Assembly: GCA_945829225.1 (NCBI GenBank)
Contig: CALZTY010000001.1
Coordinates: 62,001-126,000, forward strand
Length of the DNA stretch: 64,000 nt
Reading direction: 5' to 3'
Source: an uncultured Bacteroidales bacterium
Lineage (GTDB): Bacteria > Bacteroidota > Bacteroidia > Bacteroidales > Muribaculaceae
Part shown: positions 1 through 8,945 of the stretch, piece by piece
Numbering within the stretch: the stretch's first letter is position 1
How the letters are laid out: every line of letters starts with the position of its first letter
The notes under the pieces: model-generated
Seen by the model: the letters and a program-made list of their open reading frames with translations, nothing else
Databases searched by the model: none
What the model was told of the DNA's origin: nothing
Made by a program: the position numbers and the translations under genes

Positions 1-989
1 CTACCCTCCACGGGCAGTTCAAAGAGGTCGGGACACTCCCACACACCATCCTGGCAACCAATACCCTTGCCGAATGAACTGCTCAGTGTCCAATGCTTGA
101 GGTCGGTCGAGGTGTAGAATAGTATTTCGCGCTCAAGCGCATGTGCCAACGAGAGCACCCACTCGCCCGTGGGCTCATAGCGCACGATGTTGGGGTCGCG
201 AGCCTCGCTGTCGAGGGTTATTACCGGGTTGCCGGCATACTTGATGAAGGTGTTACCGCCATCAAGGCTATGTGCCATGCTCTGTACTTGGCTTACTCCA
301 CATGATGTGTAGAACGACACTACGGCATCGCTGCCAAAGCCCGCCGTGTTTTCGTGGTCTACTACCGTATTACCTGAGAAAATTGTACCTATTGCGTCAG
401 GTGCTATTGCTACCGGTTTATGTTCCCAATTGATGAGATCGGTCGATGTGGAATGTCCCCAGTTCATATTTTGCCACTTGGAGCCATAGGGATTCCACTG
501 ATAATAGAGATGCCACACACCGTCTTTGTAGAACATTCCGTTCGGGTCGTTCATCCACCCGTACAGTGGGGTGTGGTGATATGCCGGGCGATATATTTCG
601 CGATTTGTTGTGTCAAATGTATCTGTTACCACCAATTTGTGCCAACAAGCGTCGTTGCTTACTTGGCGAACTGACGAGCGGCTTTGCGACGTAACGATAT
701 TCAGCAGCACCGGCTTGCCTCCGTATTGCGACAAGTCAAACGGTACACTGAAGTCAACGCGTTGCTTGGCAAGTCGCACATATATTACTTGGTCTAACTT
801 ACCGTCAACGATCACCTCGATGCGGTCATCTTCGCTGCTCTCTTGCACCGGCATCAGCAAATAATGCTTGTCACTGTCGATGCGCACCATCGTGTTGTTG
901 GTGCCGAGATGGTTTACCTCTATCTCGGCTGCCGCGGCGCTCAGTGCGATGCCGCTTGCGAGGGCTATTAACGTTATTGTTTTTTTCAT
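1..989 (-). CDS. GH32 family fructan hydrolase (fructanase/levanase/inulinase), 3' end cut by window edge
   Basis: Secreted or periplasmic glycoside hydrolase that releases fructose from fructans or sucrose. The ORF track misses it because it runs off the left edge, but reading the minus strand from the ATG at 989 gives an uninterrupted 329-codon frame. It starts with a signal peptide (MKKTITLIALASGIALSAAAAE), then a short beta-rich region, then the GH32 catalytic propeller. The three hallmark motifs are all present: WMNDPNG with the nucleophile Asp (about residue 150), ARDP (transition-state stabiliser, about 275) and WECPDL with the acid/base Glu (about 318). The C-terminal beta-sandwich lies outside the window. 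It is transcribed divergently from the hybrid regulator, and an inverted repeat between them suggests shared control. All catalytic residues are intact, so it should be active; levan versus inulin preference cannot be read. Confidence 0.95.
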   Translation of the reverse strand, partial: MKKTITLIALASGIALSAAAAEIEVNHLGTNNTMVRIDSDKHYLLMPVQESSEDDRIEVIVDGKLDQVIYVRLAKQRVDFSVPFDLSQYGGKPVLLNIVTSQSRSSVRQVSNDACWHKLVVTDTFDTTNREIYRPAYHHTPLYGWMNDPNGMFYKDGVWHLYYQWNPYGSKWQNMNWGHSTSTDLINWEHKPVAIAPDAIGTIFSGNTVVDHENTAGFGSDAVVSFYTSCGVSQVQSMAHSLDGGNTFIKYAGNPVITLDSEARDPNIVRYEPTGEWVLSLAHALEREILFYTSTDLKHWTLSSSFGKGIGCQDGVWECPDLFELPVEG

Positions 990-1020
990 TGATAATAGAT
1001 TGTTTTTTGGTTTCGCTGTG

Positions 1021-1028
1021 CAAAACTA
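1021..1028 (-). promoter_or_regulatory. -7 box of the GH32 gene promoter
   Basis: On the minus strand the sequence reads TAGTTTTG, a match to the Bacteroides -7 consensus TAnnTTTG, about 32 bases before the GH32 start codon. No convincing -33 box was found. Confidence 0.55.
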
Positions 1029-1073
1029 CTAATTATTAGTGCTATGCTGTTATAAAAAAGTCTGCAAATAGTG

Positions 1074-1102
1074 GTATTTTTTCGTCATAGCCGAAAAAAT
1101 AC
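1074..1102. promoter_or_regulatory. Inverted repeat between divergent GH32 and regulator genes, candidate operator
   Basis: GTATTTTTTCG (1074-1084) is followed after 7 bases by its perfect reverse complement CGAAAAAATAC (1092-1102). It lies between the -7 boxes of the two divergent genes. The core TTTTTCGGC, read on the minus strand, recurs upstream of susC, so it is a candidate binding site for the hybrid regulator's AraC-type domain. Confidence 0.5.
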
Positions 1103-1135
1103 TACCAAATACAAAATAATTATTTACAAAATCAT

Positions 1136-1143
1136 TACCTTTG
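1136..1143 (+). promoter_or_regulatory. -7 box of the hybrid two-component regulator promoter
   Basis: TACCTTTG matches the Bacteroides -7 consensus and lies 30 bases before the ATG at 1173. Its position inside the first codons of the ORF-track version (start 1071) argues that translation really begins at 1173. Confidence 0.6.
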
Positions 1144-1172
1144 CCAAAAATTATTATTCAACACTACAATCC

Positions 1173-3941
1173 ATGAAGAACACCCTGCTACTCATAGTTT
1201 GTGCTCTATTTCTCTCTATATATACCTCCTGTGGCAACGAGAAGGTCTACAAAATAGGCGTCTCGCAGTGCAGCTCGGACGACTGGCGCTCCAAGTGCAA
1301 CGACGAAATACTCCGCGAGGTGATGTTCCACCAAGATGTCACCGTCGAGATACGCTCTGCCGAGGATAGCAACGACAAGCAAATCGCGGATATCAAATAT
1401 TTTGCCGACAACGGCTTCGACATCATCATCGTCGCTCCGCGCGAGGCTGATGCCATCACCCCTATTATAAAAGATGTGTATAGCCGCGGTATTCCGGTCA
1501 TCATTTTCGACCGCGACATTCACGGCGACAGTTACACCTCGCGCATCCGCACCGACAATAGCGAGATTGGGCGTATGGCAGGGCGTTATGCCCTCTCTAT
1601 CCTGGACCAAACTCCCACTGCCATCGAGATTTATGGCTTGGAAGGCTCCTCGCCTACCGATGGGCGTCGCGAGGGCTTCGATGAGGTCTTCGCTCGCGGT
1701 GGCGGTGTCGTCTGTGGCGGTGATTATGGTAATTGGACCTACGAGGACGCTGCCCGTGTTGCCGACTCGTTGTTGAATGTATATCCCGATGTCGACCTCG
1801 TGTATGCCCACAACGACCGCATGGCTATCGCCGCCTCGCAAGTCGCTAAAGCCAAAGGGTTAAATAATATTAAAATCATCGGCATCGATGCCGCCCCCGA
1901 GATTGGTATCAAAGCCGTCGCTGACGGGGTCATTGACGCTACTTTCCTATATCCCACCGAGGGTAATCTCTTGGTCAAGGAAGCGATAAAAATTCTTAAA
2001 GGTGAGTCATTTAGCCGCGATATTACCTTGCCGCTATCATCGCCCGTAAACCTCTCCAATGCCGATATCTTGCTGCGACAAAACGAGTCGCTAAAGCAAG
2101 AAACAACCAAGATGAAGGAACTCAAGCATAGTCTCGATGCATATTGGCACGCACATTCGGCTCAAACATCGCTATTTTATGCGGCAATTGCTATCTTGGT
2201 ATTGGTGTGCTTGACACTCTTCTTGTTACTTCGTGCCTATTGGCAACGCAAGCGCCACCAGGCTATCTTGCTCCGCAAGAATGAACTCTTGCAGCAACAG
2301 GGTGAGGAACAAAAACACCTCAACGAGCAACTTGCCGAGGCTATGTATGCCAAATTGACCTTCTACACCAATGTCTCTCACGACTTGCGCACACCGCTCA
2401 CACTCATCGCCGAGCCGGTCGCTCGTCTCGCTGCCGCTCCAAATCTCACCCCTCAGCAGGCTGTCCTCGCTCGCCTCGCCGACAAAAATGTCAAAATCCT
2501 GCATCGCCTTATCAATCAGATACTTGACTTCCGCAAGTACGAGAATGATAAACTCACCCTCAACCTCGTTGAGACCAACCTCGACGCTGCTATCCGCGAG
2601 TGGATAGCCTCATTTGATGCCGTTGTAAGTCGCCGCGACATCAAACTCACTTACTTGCCCGATTCTCAGGCTTGTATCTCCCTCGCTATCGACCCCGAGA
2701 AGATGGAGCGCATTTTCTTCAACCTCATCGGCAACGCCGTCAAGTTCACTCCCGACAATGGCTCCATCACCATCCGCACCGCTCTCGATGGTGATATGCT
2801 CCGCGTCAGCATCTCCGACACCGGCATAGGCATCTCCGAGGACGACCTCGCCAATATCTTCGAGCGCTTTTATCAATCCGACGCCGTACACGCACAAGGC
2901 ACCGGTATCGGTTTGACCCTGGTCAAGTCATTCATAGAGTTGCACGGCGGTACAATAGAGGCGCAGAGCGTCCCCGGCAAAGGCTCGGTATTCACTTTCA
3001 CTATTCCCGTCAAGCACATCGAGGGTGCCGATGCTATCACTCCCAAGGCGCTTATAACCGAGGATGATGTCCAAGGTGAATTGGTGCAAATCACTGCTAA
3101 TGACCAGATTACGCTCGGTAATGCCGAACCCGTCGACGACAAGCCCTGCCTGCTCGTCGTTGATGACAACCCCGATATACGCCTGCTAATCGCAGAGTTG
3201 CTCGCCGATAAGTACGATATCCACACCGCTGTAAACGGCAAGGAGGGTCTTGCCAAGGCCATGCGACTCGTCCCCGATATTATTATATGTGATATCATGA
3301 TGCCCGTGATGGACGGCTTGGAATGTTGCAAGCGCCTCAAGGAGGAAGTCACCACCTCTCACATCCCCGTGCTCATCCTCACCGCTTGCGCTATGGATAG
3401 CAAGCGCATCGAGGGATACAACTGCGGTGCCGACAGTTACCTCTCCAAGCCTTTCAGCGCCGAACTCATCGGGGCGCGGTGCCGCAACCTCATCGACAAC
3501 CGCAAGCGCATCCGCGATATTTATGCCGGTGCCGACCCATCTCTCGTTACAGCCACGACTCAGCGCCCTGCCACTCCCGCCGTTGCCGTAGGGCAGGTCG
3601 ACCTCGATAACGAATTCTACAACCGTTTCATCGATATTTTCAACCGCGAAATAGCCAACCAAGACCTCAATATTGAAAATATCGCCTCTCAGATGGGACT
3701 TGGGCATTCGCAATTCTACCGCAAGATCAAGTCGCTCACCAATTACACTCCTGTCGAGTTGGTTCGCCGTCTCCGCCTCAAGCACGCGCGTCGATTGCTC
3801 TTATCAACCGACAAGACCATCTCCGAAATTGCTTACGAAGTAGGCTTCTCTTCGCCCGCCTACTTCACCAAGTGCTACCGTAGCGCTTTCGGTGAAACGC
3901 CCACCGAGCTTCGCGATAATCTCGCCGGCAAGCCCGAATAA
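1173..3941 (+). CDS. Hybrid two-component system (HTCS) sensor-regulator with sugar-binding periplasmic domain
   Basis: One-protein two-component system that senses a sugar in the periplasm and activates the adjacent PUL. I start it at 1173 because MKNTLLLIVCALFLSIYTSC is a signal/lipoprotein leader and a -7 box sits just upstream. Order of domains in the 922 residues: a type-1 periplasmic binding protein domain (about 30-300; ribose/LacI-like, KIGVSQCSSDDWR), a membrane helix (about 333-358), HisKA with NVSHDLRTP (phospho-His near 402), HATPase with FNLIGNAVKF (near 519), a receiver domain with CDIMMP (phospho-Asp near 706) and a distal YLSKPF lysine, and an AraC-type HTH (about 840-918). 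The family model is B. thetaiotaomicron BT1754, whose binding-protein domain binds fructose. Fructose as the signal here is inferred from the fold and the GH32 neighbours. Confidence 0.95.
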   Translation: MKNTLLLIVCALFLSIYTSCGNEKVYKIGVSQCSSDDWRSKCNDEILREVMFHQDVTVEIRSAEDSNDKQIADIKYFADNGFDIIIVAPREADAITPIIKDVYSRGIPVIIFDRDIHGDSYTSRIRTDNSEIGRMAGRYALSILDQTPTAIEIYGLEGSSPTDGRREGFDEVFARGGGVVCGGDYGNWTYEDAARVADSLLNVYPDVDLVYAHNDRMAIAASQVAKAKGLNNIKIIGIDAAPEIGIKAVADGVIDATFLYPTEGNLLVKEAIKILKGESFSRDITLPLSSPVNLSNADILLRQNESLKQETTKMKELKHSLDAYWHAHSAQTSLFYAAIAILVLVCLTLFLLLRAYWQRKRHQAILLRKNELLQQQGEEQKHLNEQLAEAMYAKLTFYTNVSHDLRTPLTLIAEPVARLAAAPNLTPQQAVLARLADKNVKILHRLINQILDFRKYENDKLTLNLVETNLDAAIREWIASFDAVVSRRDIKLTYLPDSQACISLAIDPEKMERIFFNLIGNAVKFTPDNGSITIRTALDGDMLRVSISDTGIGISEDDLANIFERFYQSDAVHAQGTGIGLTLVKSFIELHGGTIEAQSVPGKGSVFTFTIPVKHIEGADAITPKALITEDDVQGELVQITANDQITLGNAEPVDDKPCLLVVDDNPDIRLLIAELLADKYDIHTAVNGKEGLAKAMRLVPDIIICDIMMPVMDGLECCKRLKEEVTTSHIPVLILTACAMDSKRIEGYNCGADSYLSKPFSAELIGARCRNLIDNRKRIRDIYAGADPSLVTATTQRPATPAVAVGQVDLDNEFYNRFIDIFNREIANQDLNIENIASQMGLGHSQFYRKIKSLTNYTPVELVRRLRLKHARRLLLSTDKTISEIAYEVGFSSPAYFTKCYRSAFGETPTELRDNLAGKPE

Positions 3942-3993
3942 TACCGATTTTTTCGGCTTTTTCTGCTACTTTTTCGGCATCTACCGATTTTTT
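3942..3993 (+). repeat. Three imperfect TTTTTCGGC-type direct repeats upstream of susC, candidate regulator sites
   Basis: TACCGATTTTTTCGGC (3942-3957), TACTTTTTCGGC (3967-3978) and TACCGATTTTTT (3982-3993) follow one another immediately after the regulator's stop codon and 46-97 bases before the susC -7 box. The same core occurs in the inverted repeat at 1074-1102. This placement fits activator sites for the HTCS; binding itself is inferred. Confidence 0.5.
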
Positions 3994-4038
3994 ATATCCT
4001 TTGCGCCATTATTTATAATGTTGCGCTACATCTTACTA

Positions 4039-4046
4039 TAACTTTG
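4039..4046 (+). promoter_or_regulatory. -7 box of the susC operon promoter
   Basis: TAACTTTG matches TAnnTTTG and lies 36 bases before the susC ATG. No strong -33 box was seen, as expected for an activator-dependent PUL promoter. Confidence 0.65.
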
Positions 4047-4082
4047 CGGCAGAAAAATTTTAATAACTAACCTAAAAATAGC

Positions 4083-7000
4083 ATGAAAAAAACAATCATT
4101 AGTACGATTCTGCTTTTTCTGATTGCTGTTGTCGCCCACGCCGAGGATATGACGGTCACGGGTGTCATCATTTCAGAAACTGACGGTGAGCCGCTAATCG
4201 GCGCTTCGGTGCGCTGTGAGGCTAACGGCGCAGGCATCGCTACAGACTTCGATGGCAACTTCACCATCGTCGTCCCGGTCGGTGCAGACCTATCTATTTC
4301 TTATGTAGGCTTCCAGTCGATTACCGTGAAAGCACAACCAGAGATGACTATCAGCCTCAAGGAGAGCGCTGCCGCCCTTCAGGAACTCGTTGTGGTCGGC
4401 TACTCAACACAGCGCAAGGTCGATGTCACCGGCGCTATTACGGCTGTAGATGTCGAGGAAATTTCTCGCCAAAATGAGAATAACCCCATCAAGGCTCTTC
4501 AGGGACGTGTCCCGGGCATGAATATCAGCGCCGAAGGTAATCCCAGCGGCTCTGCTACCGTGCGTATCCGCGGTATTGGTACCCTCAACAACAACGATCC
4601 CCTCTATATCATCGATGGTGTCCCCACCAAGAGTGGCATGCACGAACTCAATCCCAATGATATCGAGTCAATCCAAATCCTCAAGGATGCCGCTTCGGCT
4701 TCTATCTACGGCTCGCGTGCCGCCAACGGTGTAATCATCATCACCACAAAGCGCGGTGGCGACCTCAAGGTCACCCTCGATGCCTCGATTGCCGCACAGT
4801 TCTATACCAACCAACTCAATGTCCTCAACGCCGAGGGCTATGGTCGCGCTATGTGGCAAGCATATGTCAACGATGGACAAGACCCCAACACCAACGGCCT
4901 CGGCTACAACTTCAACTGGGGCTATGACGCTAACGGCTACCCTGTCCTCAATTCTATCACTATGGACAGATACCTCGATGCCGCCTGCACAACCCCCTCG
5001 GCTGACACCGATTGGCTCGACGAGACCACTCGCACAGGTATCACTCAGAACTACAATCTCTCGGTGAGCGGCTCGACCGAAAATTTGAGCGCTTTCTTCT
5101 CGCTCGGTTATTACAAAAACCTCGGTATCATCAAATATTCCGACTTCGAGCGCCTCTCGGCTCGTATGAACACCGAGTACAAGTTGCTCAACGGCGCCAT
5201 TACATTTGGTGAGCACTTCACCCTCAACCGCAACACCGAGGTGCAAGCACCCGGCGGTTTCCTGGAGAATGTCCTCCAATTCAACCCCTCTCTCCCCGTG
5301 TACACCACAACCGGTGAATTTGCCGGTCCCGTTGGCGGTTATCCCGACCGCGAGAACCCCCTCGCTCGTCTCGTCCGCAACAAGGATAATCGTTACACCT
5401 ACTGGCGCCTCTTCGGTGATGCCTATGTGAACCTCAACCTCTTCAAGGGCTTCAACGTCCGCACCACCTTCGGTCTCGATTATTCCCAAAAGCAACAACG
5501 CATCTTCACTTATCCTATCACCGAGGGCAACGTCGCCAACTCTACCAACGCCGTCGAGGCTAAGCAAGAACACTGGACTCGTTGGATGTGGAACTTGGTC
5601 GCTAACTACAATATCGACTTCGGCGTTCATCACTTCGATGCCCTCGTCGGTATGGAACTTAATCGCGAGAACTCTTCGTGGTTCTCGGCTTATAAGACTG
5701 ATTACTCGGTCCTCGACCCCGACTTCATGTGGCCCGATAGCGGTGTAGGTACTGCTCAGGCTTACGGCTCGGGCGACGGCTTCTCGCTGGTATCTTTCTT
5801 TGCCAAAGCCAACTACTCATTTGACAGTCGCTACCTCTTGGGCATCACCGTACGTCGCGACGGCTCCTCTCGCTTCGGTGCCAACAATCGCTACGCTACC
5901 TTCCCCTCGGTATCTGCCGGCTGGCGCATCGCCAACGAGTCGTTCATGGAAGACACCCACTCATGGCTCAACGACCTTAAACTCCGCCTCTCTTGGGGTC
6001 AAACCGGTAACCAGGAAATCTCCAACAACGCTCGCTATTATATATATGTGCCCAACTACGGTGTCAGCGAGTCAGGCGGTCAATCCTACGGTACTTCATA
6101 CGATATCGGCGGCACCAATGGCGGCTCAACCCTCCAATCAGGCTTCAAGCGTGACCAAATCGGTAACCCCGACATCAAGTGGGAGACTACCACTCAGTAC
6201 AATGCCGGTCTCGACTGGAGCATGTTCTCCAACCGCTTCTACGGCTCTTTGGACTTCTACCTCAAGAAAACCACCGACATCCTGGTGCAGATGGCTGGCA
6301 TCGCCGCCATGGGCGAAGGCTCCACTCAGTGGATTAACGCCGGCGCAATGGAAAATAAGGGTATAGAACTTAACCTCGGCTGGCGCAACAAGACCTCGTG
6401 GGGCTTGGAATACGAAATCACCGGCAACATCTCGACATATGCCAACAAGATTACCGACATCCCCACCACAGTGGCTGCTAACGGCACATTCGGCGGCAAT
6501 GGCGTGTACAGCGTTATCGGTCACCCTTACGGCGCTCAAGCCGGATATGTGGCTGACGGCATCTTCCGCTCACAGGACGAAGTTGACAATCACGCTATTC
6601 AAGAAGGCGCCGGGGTAGGTCGTATCCGTTGGCGCGACCTCGATGGCGATGGTTACATCACCGAGAAGGACCAAAAGTGGATTTACAGCCCCGTGCCCGA
6701 CTTTGCCTACGGCTTCAACATTTATCTCCAATATCGCAATGTCGACTTCTCGATGTTCTGGCAGGGTGTTCAGGGTCAAGATGTTATCTCTGACCTCAAG
6801 AAGGAAACCGACCTGTGGTCAGGTCTCAATATCGGCTTCCTCAACAAGGGCGAGCGTCTCCTCGATGCATGGACTCCCCAAAACCCCAACAGCGACATCC
6901 CCGCACTCACTCGTTCGGACGTCAACAACGAAAAGCGCGTCTCAACTTACTATGTCGAGAATGGCTCTTTCCTCAAGTTGCGCAACGTTCAAATTGGTTA

Positions 7001-7178
7001 TGTTATTCCCGAAAGGTTCACCGAGCGTATGCACCTCCAGCGCCTCCGCTTCTATCTCAGCGCACAGAACGTACTCACTATCAACAGTAAGTCGTTCACC
7101 GGCGTTGACCCCGAGAACCCCAACTTCGGTTATCCTATCCCCACCAGTATTACTTTCGGTTTGAACGCTACTTTCTAA
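4083..7178 (+). CDS. susC: SusC-like TonB-dependent outer-membrane transporter (fructan PUL)
   Basis: Outer-membrane transporter that imports fructan oligosaccharides using TonB energy, as a complex with the SusD lipoprotein encoded next. The 1031 residues begin with a signal peptide (to about residue 20). A carboxypeptidase-regulatory-like domain follows (about 22-95, VTGVIISETDGEPLIGASV...TDFDGNF). Next come the TonB-box region (ELVVVGYSTQRKVDVTGAI, about 101-120), the plug (about 120-230, with IRGIGTLNNNDPLYIIDG) and a long beta-barrel ending in an aromatic residue (NATF). Length and order are typical of SusC. It is the first gene of the plus-strand PUL operon after a -7 box and candidate activator sites. 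Substrate is inferred from the GH32 and SGBP neighbours (B. thetaiotaomicron analogue BT1763). Confidence 0.95.
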   Translation: MKKTIISTILLFLIAVVAHAEDMTVTGVIISETDGEPLIGASVRCEANGAGIATDFDGNFTIVVPVGADLSISYVGFQSITVKAQPEMTISLKESAAALQELVVVGYSTQRKVDVTGAITAVDVEEISRQNENNPIKALQGRVPGMNISAEGNPSGSATVRIRGIGTLNNNDPLYIIDGVPTKSGMHELNPNDIESIQILKDAASASIYGSRAANGVIIITTKRGGDLKVTLDASIAAQFYTNQLNVLNAEGYGRAMWQAYVNDGQDPNTNGLGYNFNWGYDANGYPVLNSITMDRYLDAACTTPSADTDWLDETTRTGITQNYNLSVSGSTENLSAFFSLGYYKNLGIIKYSDFERLSARMNTEYKLLNGAITFGEHFTLNRNTEVQAPGGFLENVLQFNPSLPVYTTTGEFAGPVGGYPDRENPLARLVRNKDNRYTYWRLFGDAYVNLNLFKGFNVRTTFGLDYSQKQQRIFTYPITEGNVANSTNAVEAKQEHWTRWMWNLVANYNIDFGVHHFDALVGMELNRENSSWFSAYKTDYSVLDPDFMWPDSGVGTAQAYGSGDGFSLVSFFAKANYSFDSRYLLGITVRRDGSSRFGANNRYATFPSVSAGWRIANESFMEDTHSWLNDLKLRLSWGQTGNQEISNNARYYIYVPNYGVSESGGQSYGTSYDIGGTNGGSTLQSGFKRDQIGNPDIKWETTTQYNAGLDWSMFSNRFYGSLDFYLKKTTDILVQMAGIAAMGEGSTQWINAGAMENKGIELNLGWRNKTSWGLEYEITGNISTYANKITDIPTTVAANGTFGGNGVYSVIGHPYGAQAGYVADGIFRSQDEVDNHAIQEGAGVGRIRWRDLDGDGYITEKDQKWIYSPVPDFAYGFNIYLQYRNVDFSMFWQGVQGQDVISDLKKETDLWSGLNIGFLNKGERLLDAWTPQNPNSDIPALTRSDVNNEKRVSTYYVENGSFLKLRNVQIGYVIPERFTERMHLQRLRFYLSAQNVLTINSKSFTGVDPENPNFGYPIPTSITFGLNATF

Positions 7179-7195
7179 ACAACCTTTAATCATTG

Positions 7196-8932
7196 ATGAA
7201 AATGAAAAAATTCATATATGCCGCTGCCTTAGCCGCCACGCTCCTCTCCACCACCGGCTGCAACGACTTTCTCGATAATCCCAAACCCCAAGGCGTTCTC
7301 GACGACTCACAGGTCCTCAACCCTCTCTATGTCGACAACCTTGTAATTTCTGCTTATGCTGTGTGGATTTCGGCTGAGGATATCAACTCATCCTTCTCCA
7401 TGTGGAACTTTGATGTCCGCTCGGACGACGCCTACAAGGGCGGCAACGGTACCGAGGACGGCGACGTCTTCCACCAACTCGAAATCTCTCAAGGTATCCG
7501 CACCACCAACTGGAACATCTCGGACATGTGGCAACGCCTCTACAACTGTATCTCGCGTGCCAACTCTGCCCTTCAGGTGCTCCAATCGATGGATAGCAAG
7601 GATTACCCACAGCGCGATACCCGCATCGCCGAGATGCGCTTCCTCCGTGCTCACGGCCACTTCCTCCTCAAGCGCCTCTACAAGTACATCCCCTTTGCCG
7701 TTGACCCCTCTCTCTCGCCCGAGGATTACAATAATCTCTCCAATCGCGAGTTTACCAACGACCAGGGCTGGCAACTCATCATCGATGACTTTGAGTACGC
7801 CTTCAACAACCTCCCCGTCAAGCAAGACGAGGTCGGTCGACCCAACCGCGCCGCTGCTGCCGCTTATCTCGCCAAGACCTACCTCTACAAGGCTTATCAC
7901 CAGGATGATGTCAACTCCCACCAGGTAACATCTATCGATAAAGATGATTTGCTCAAGGTGGTCGAGTACACCGACCCCGCGATTATGCTCGCATCGGGTT
8001 GTGCTCTCGAGCCCGACTTCCACAATAACTTCCGTCCCGAGCCTCAGTATGAGAATGGTCCCGAGTCTATCTGGGCTATGCAGTACTCCTTCAACGATGG
8101 TACCAAGAATGGTAACTGCAATTGGGCTTATGGCTTGATTGTCCCCAACATCCCCGGTGTGACCGATGGCGGTTGTGACTTCTACAAGCCCTCACAAAAC
8201 CTCGTGAACGCTTTCCGCACCGACGAAAATGGCTTGCCCGTCGACAACTTCAACGCTCGCAACTACGAGATGACAACCGACTATGCCGACGCTCGCCTCT
8301 TCCTCACCGTCGGTATGCCCGGCACTCCTTATATGTTTAACAAAAATTATATGATGGACCGCTCGGCTGTCTGGAGCCGCTCCAATGGTCTCTATGGCTA
8401 CTATGTAACCCTCAAGCAAAATGTCGACCCCGATGGCGAATACCTCGTCAAGGGCGCTTGGTGGGGCTCGCCCATGAACCGCATCGTCCTCCGTTATGCC
8501 GACGTCCTGCTGATGCGTGCCGAGGCTCTCGTCCAACTCAACCAAGACATCCCCGGCGCTATCGACCTCGTCAATCAACTCCGCAACCGCGCTCGCCAAT
8601 CTACAGCGATGATTTCGGACTATCAAGCACTCTACGGCGTACGCATCAATGTACGTGCCTACACCGGCGCTTACTCCCAGGCTCAAGCCCTCGATATCGT
8701 CAAGCGCGAACGTCGTGTCGAGTTGGCTATGGAGAGCGACCGCTTCTTCGACCTGGTTCGTTGGGGCGAGGCTGCTTCGGTCCTCAATAAATATTATGCC
8801 GAGGAAGCCGACGACTGCTCGATTTATTCTCAAGCATCTTTTACCGCCGACAAAAACGAATATCTGCCCATCCCATTTGCGCAGATGAGCGCTTCTAACG
8901 GCCACTATACTCAAAATATCGGCAACTGGTAA
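7196..8932 (+). CDS. susD: SusD-like surface glycan-binding lipoprotein
   Basis: Surface lipoprotein that caps the SusC barrel and binds incoming glycan. The lipobox is near residue 21 (LLSTTGC), followed by NDFLDNPKPQG, a typical SusD N-terminus. The body has the helical TPR-like scaffold and the C-terminal RagB/SusD region, including RIVLRYADVLLMRAEALVQ and RRVELAMESDRFFDLVRWG, both family hallmarks. The track start at 7193 is a TTG; the adjacent ATG codons at 7196 or 7202 are more likely. The gene follows susC after 17 bases and precedes the glycan-binding lipoprotein, the usual SusC-SusD-SGBP order. Confidence 0.95.
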   Translation: MKMKKFIYAAALAATLLSTTGCNDFLDNPKPQGVLDDSQVLNPLYVDNLVISAYAVWISAEDINSSFSMWNFDVRSDDAYKGGNGTEDGDVFHQLEISQGIRTTNWNISDMWQRLYNCISRANSALQVLQSMDSKDYPQRDTRIAEMRFLRAHGHFLLKRLYKYIPFAVDPSLSPEDYNNLSNREFTNDQGWQLIIDDFEYAFNNLPVKQDEVGRPNRAAAAAYLAKTYLYKAYHQDDVNSHQVTSIDKDDLLKVVEYTDPAIMLASGCALEPDFHNNFRPEPQYENGPESIWAMQYSFNDGTKNGNCNWAYGLIVPNIPGVTDGGCDFYKPSQNLVNAFRTDENGLPVDNFNARNYEMTTDYADARLFLTVGMPGTPYMFNKNYMMDRSAVWSRSNGLYGYYVTLKQNVDPDGEYLVKGAWWGSPMNRIVLRYADVLLMRAEALVQLNQDIPGAIDLVNQLRNRARQSTAMISDYQALYGVRINVRAYTGAYSQAQALDIVKRERRVELAMESDRFFDLVRWGEAASVLNKYYAEEADDCSIYSQASFTADKNEYLPIPFAQMSASNGHYTQNIGNW

Positions 8933-8945
8933 TCTTTTAGCACCT

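Noticed and set aside
1071-1172. N-terminal 34 codons of the track's HTCS ORF
   Set aside because: This part contains the inverted repeat and the -7 box and precedes the signal sequence; translation from 1173 is preferred.
4668-5633. 321-residue minus-strand ORF
   Set aside because: Antisense shadow of susC; Val/Glu/Gly-rich translation with no domain.
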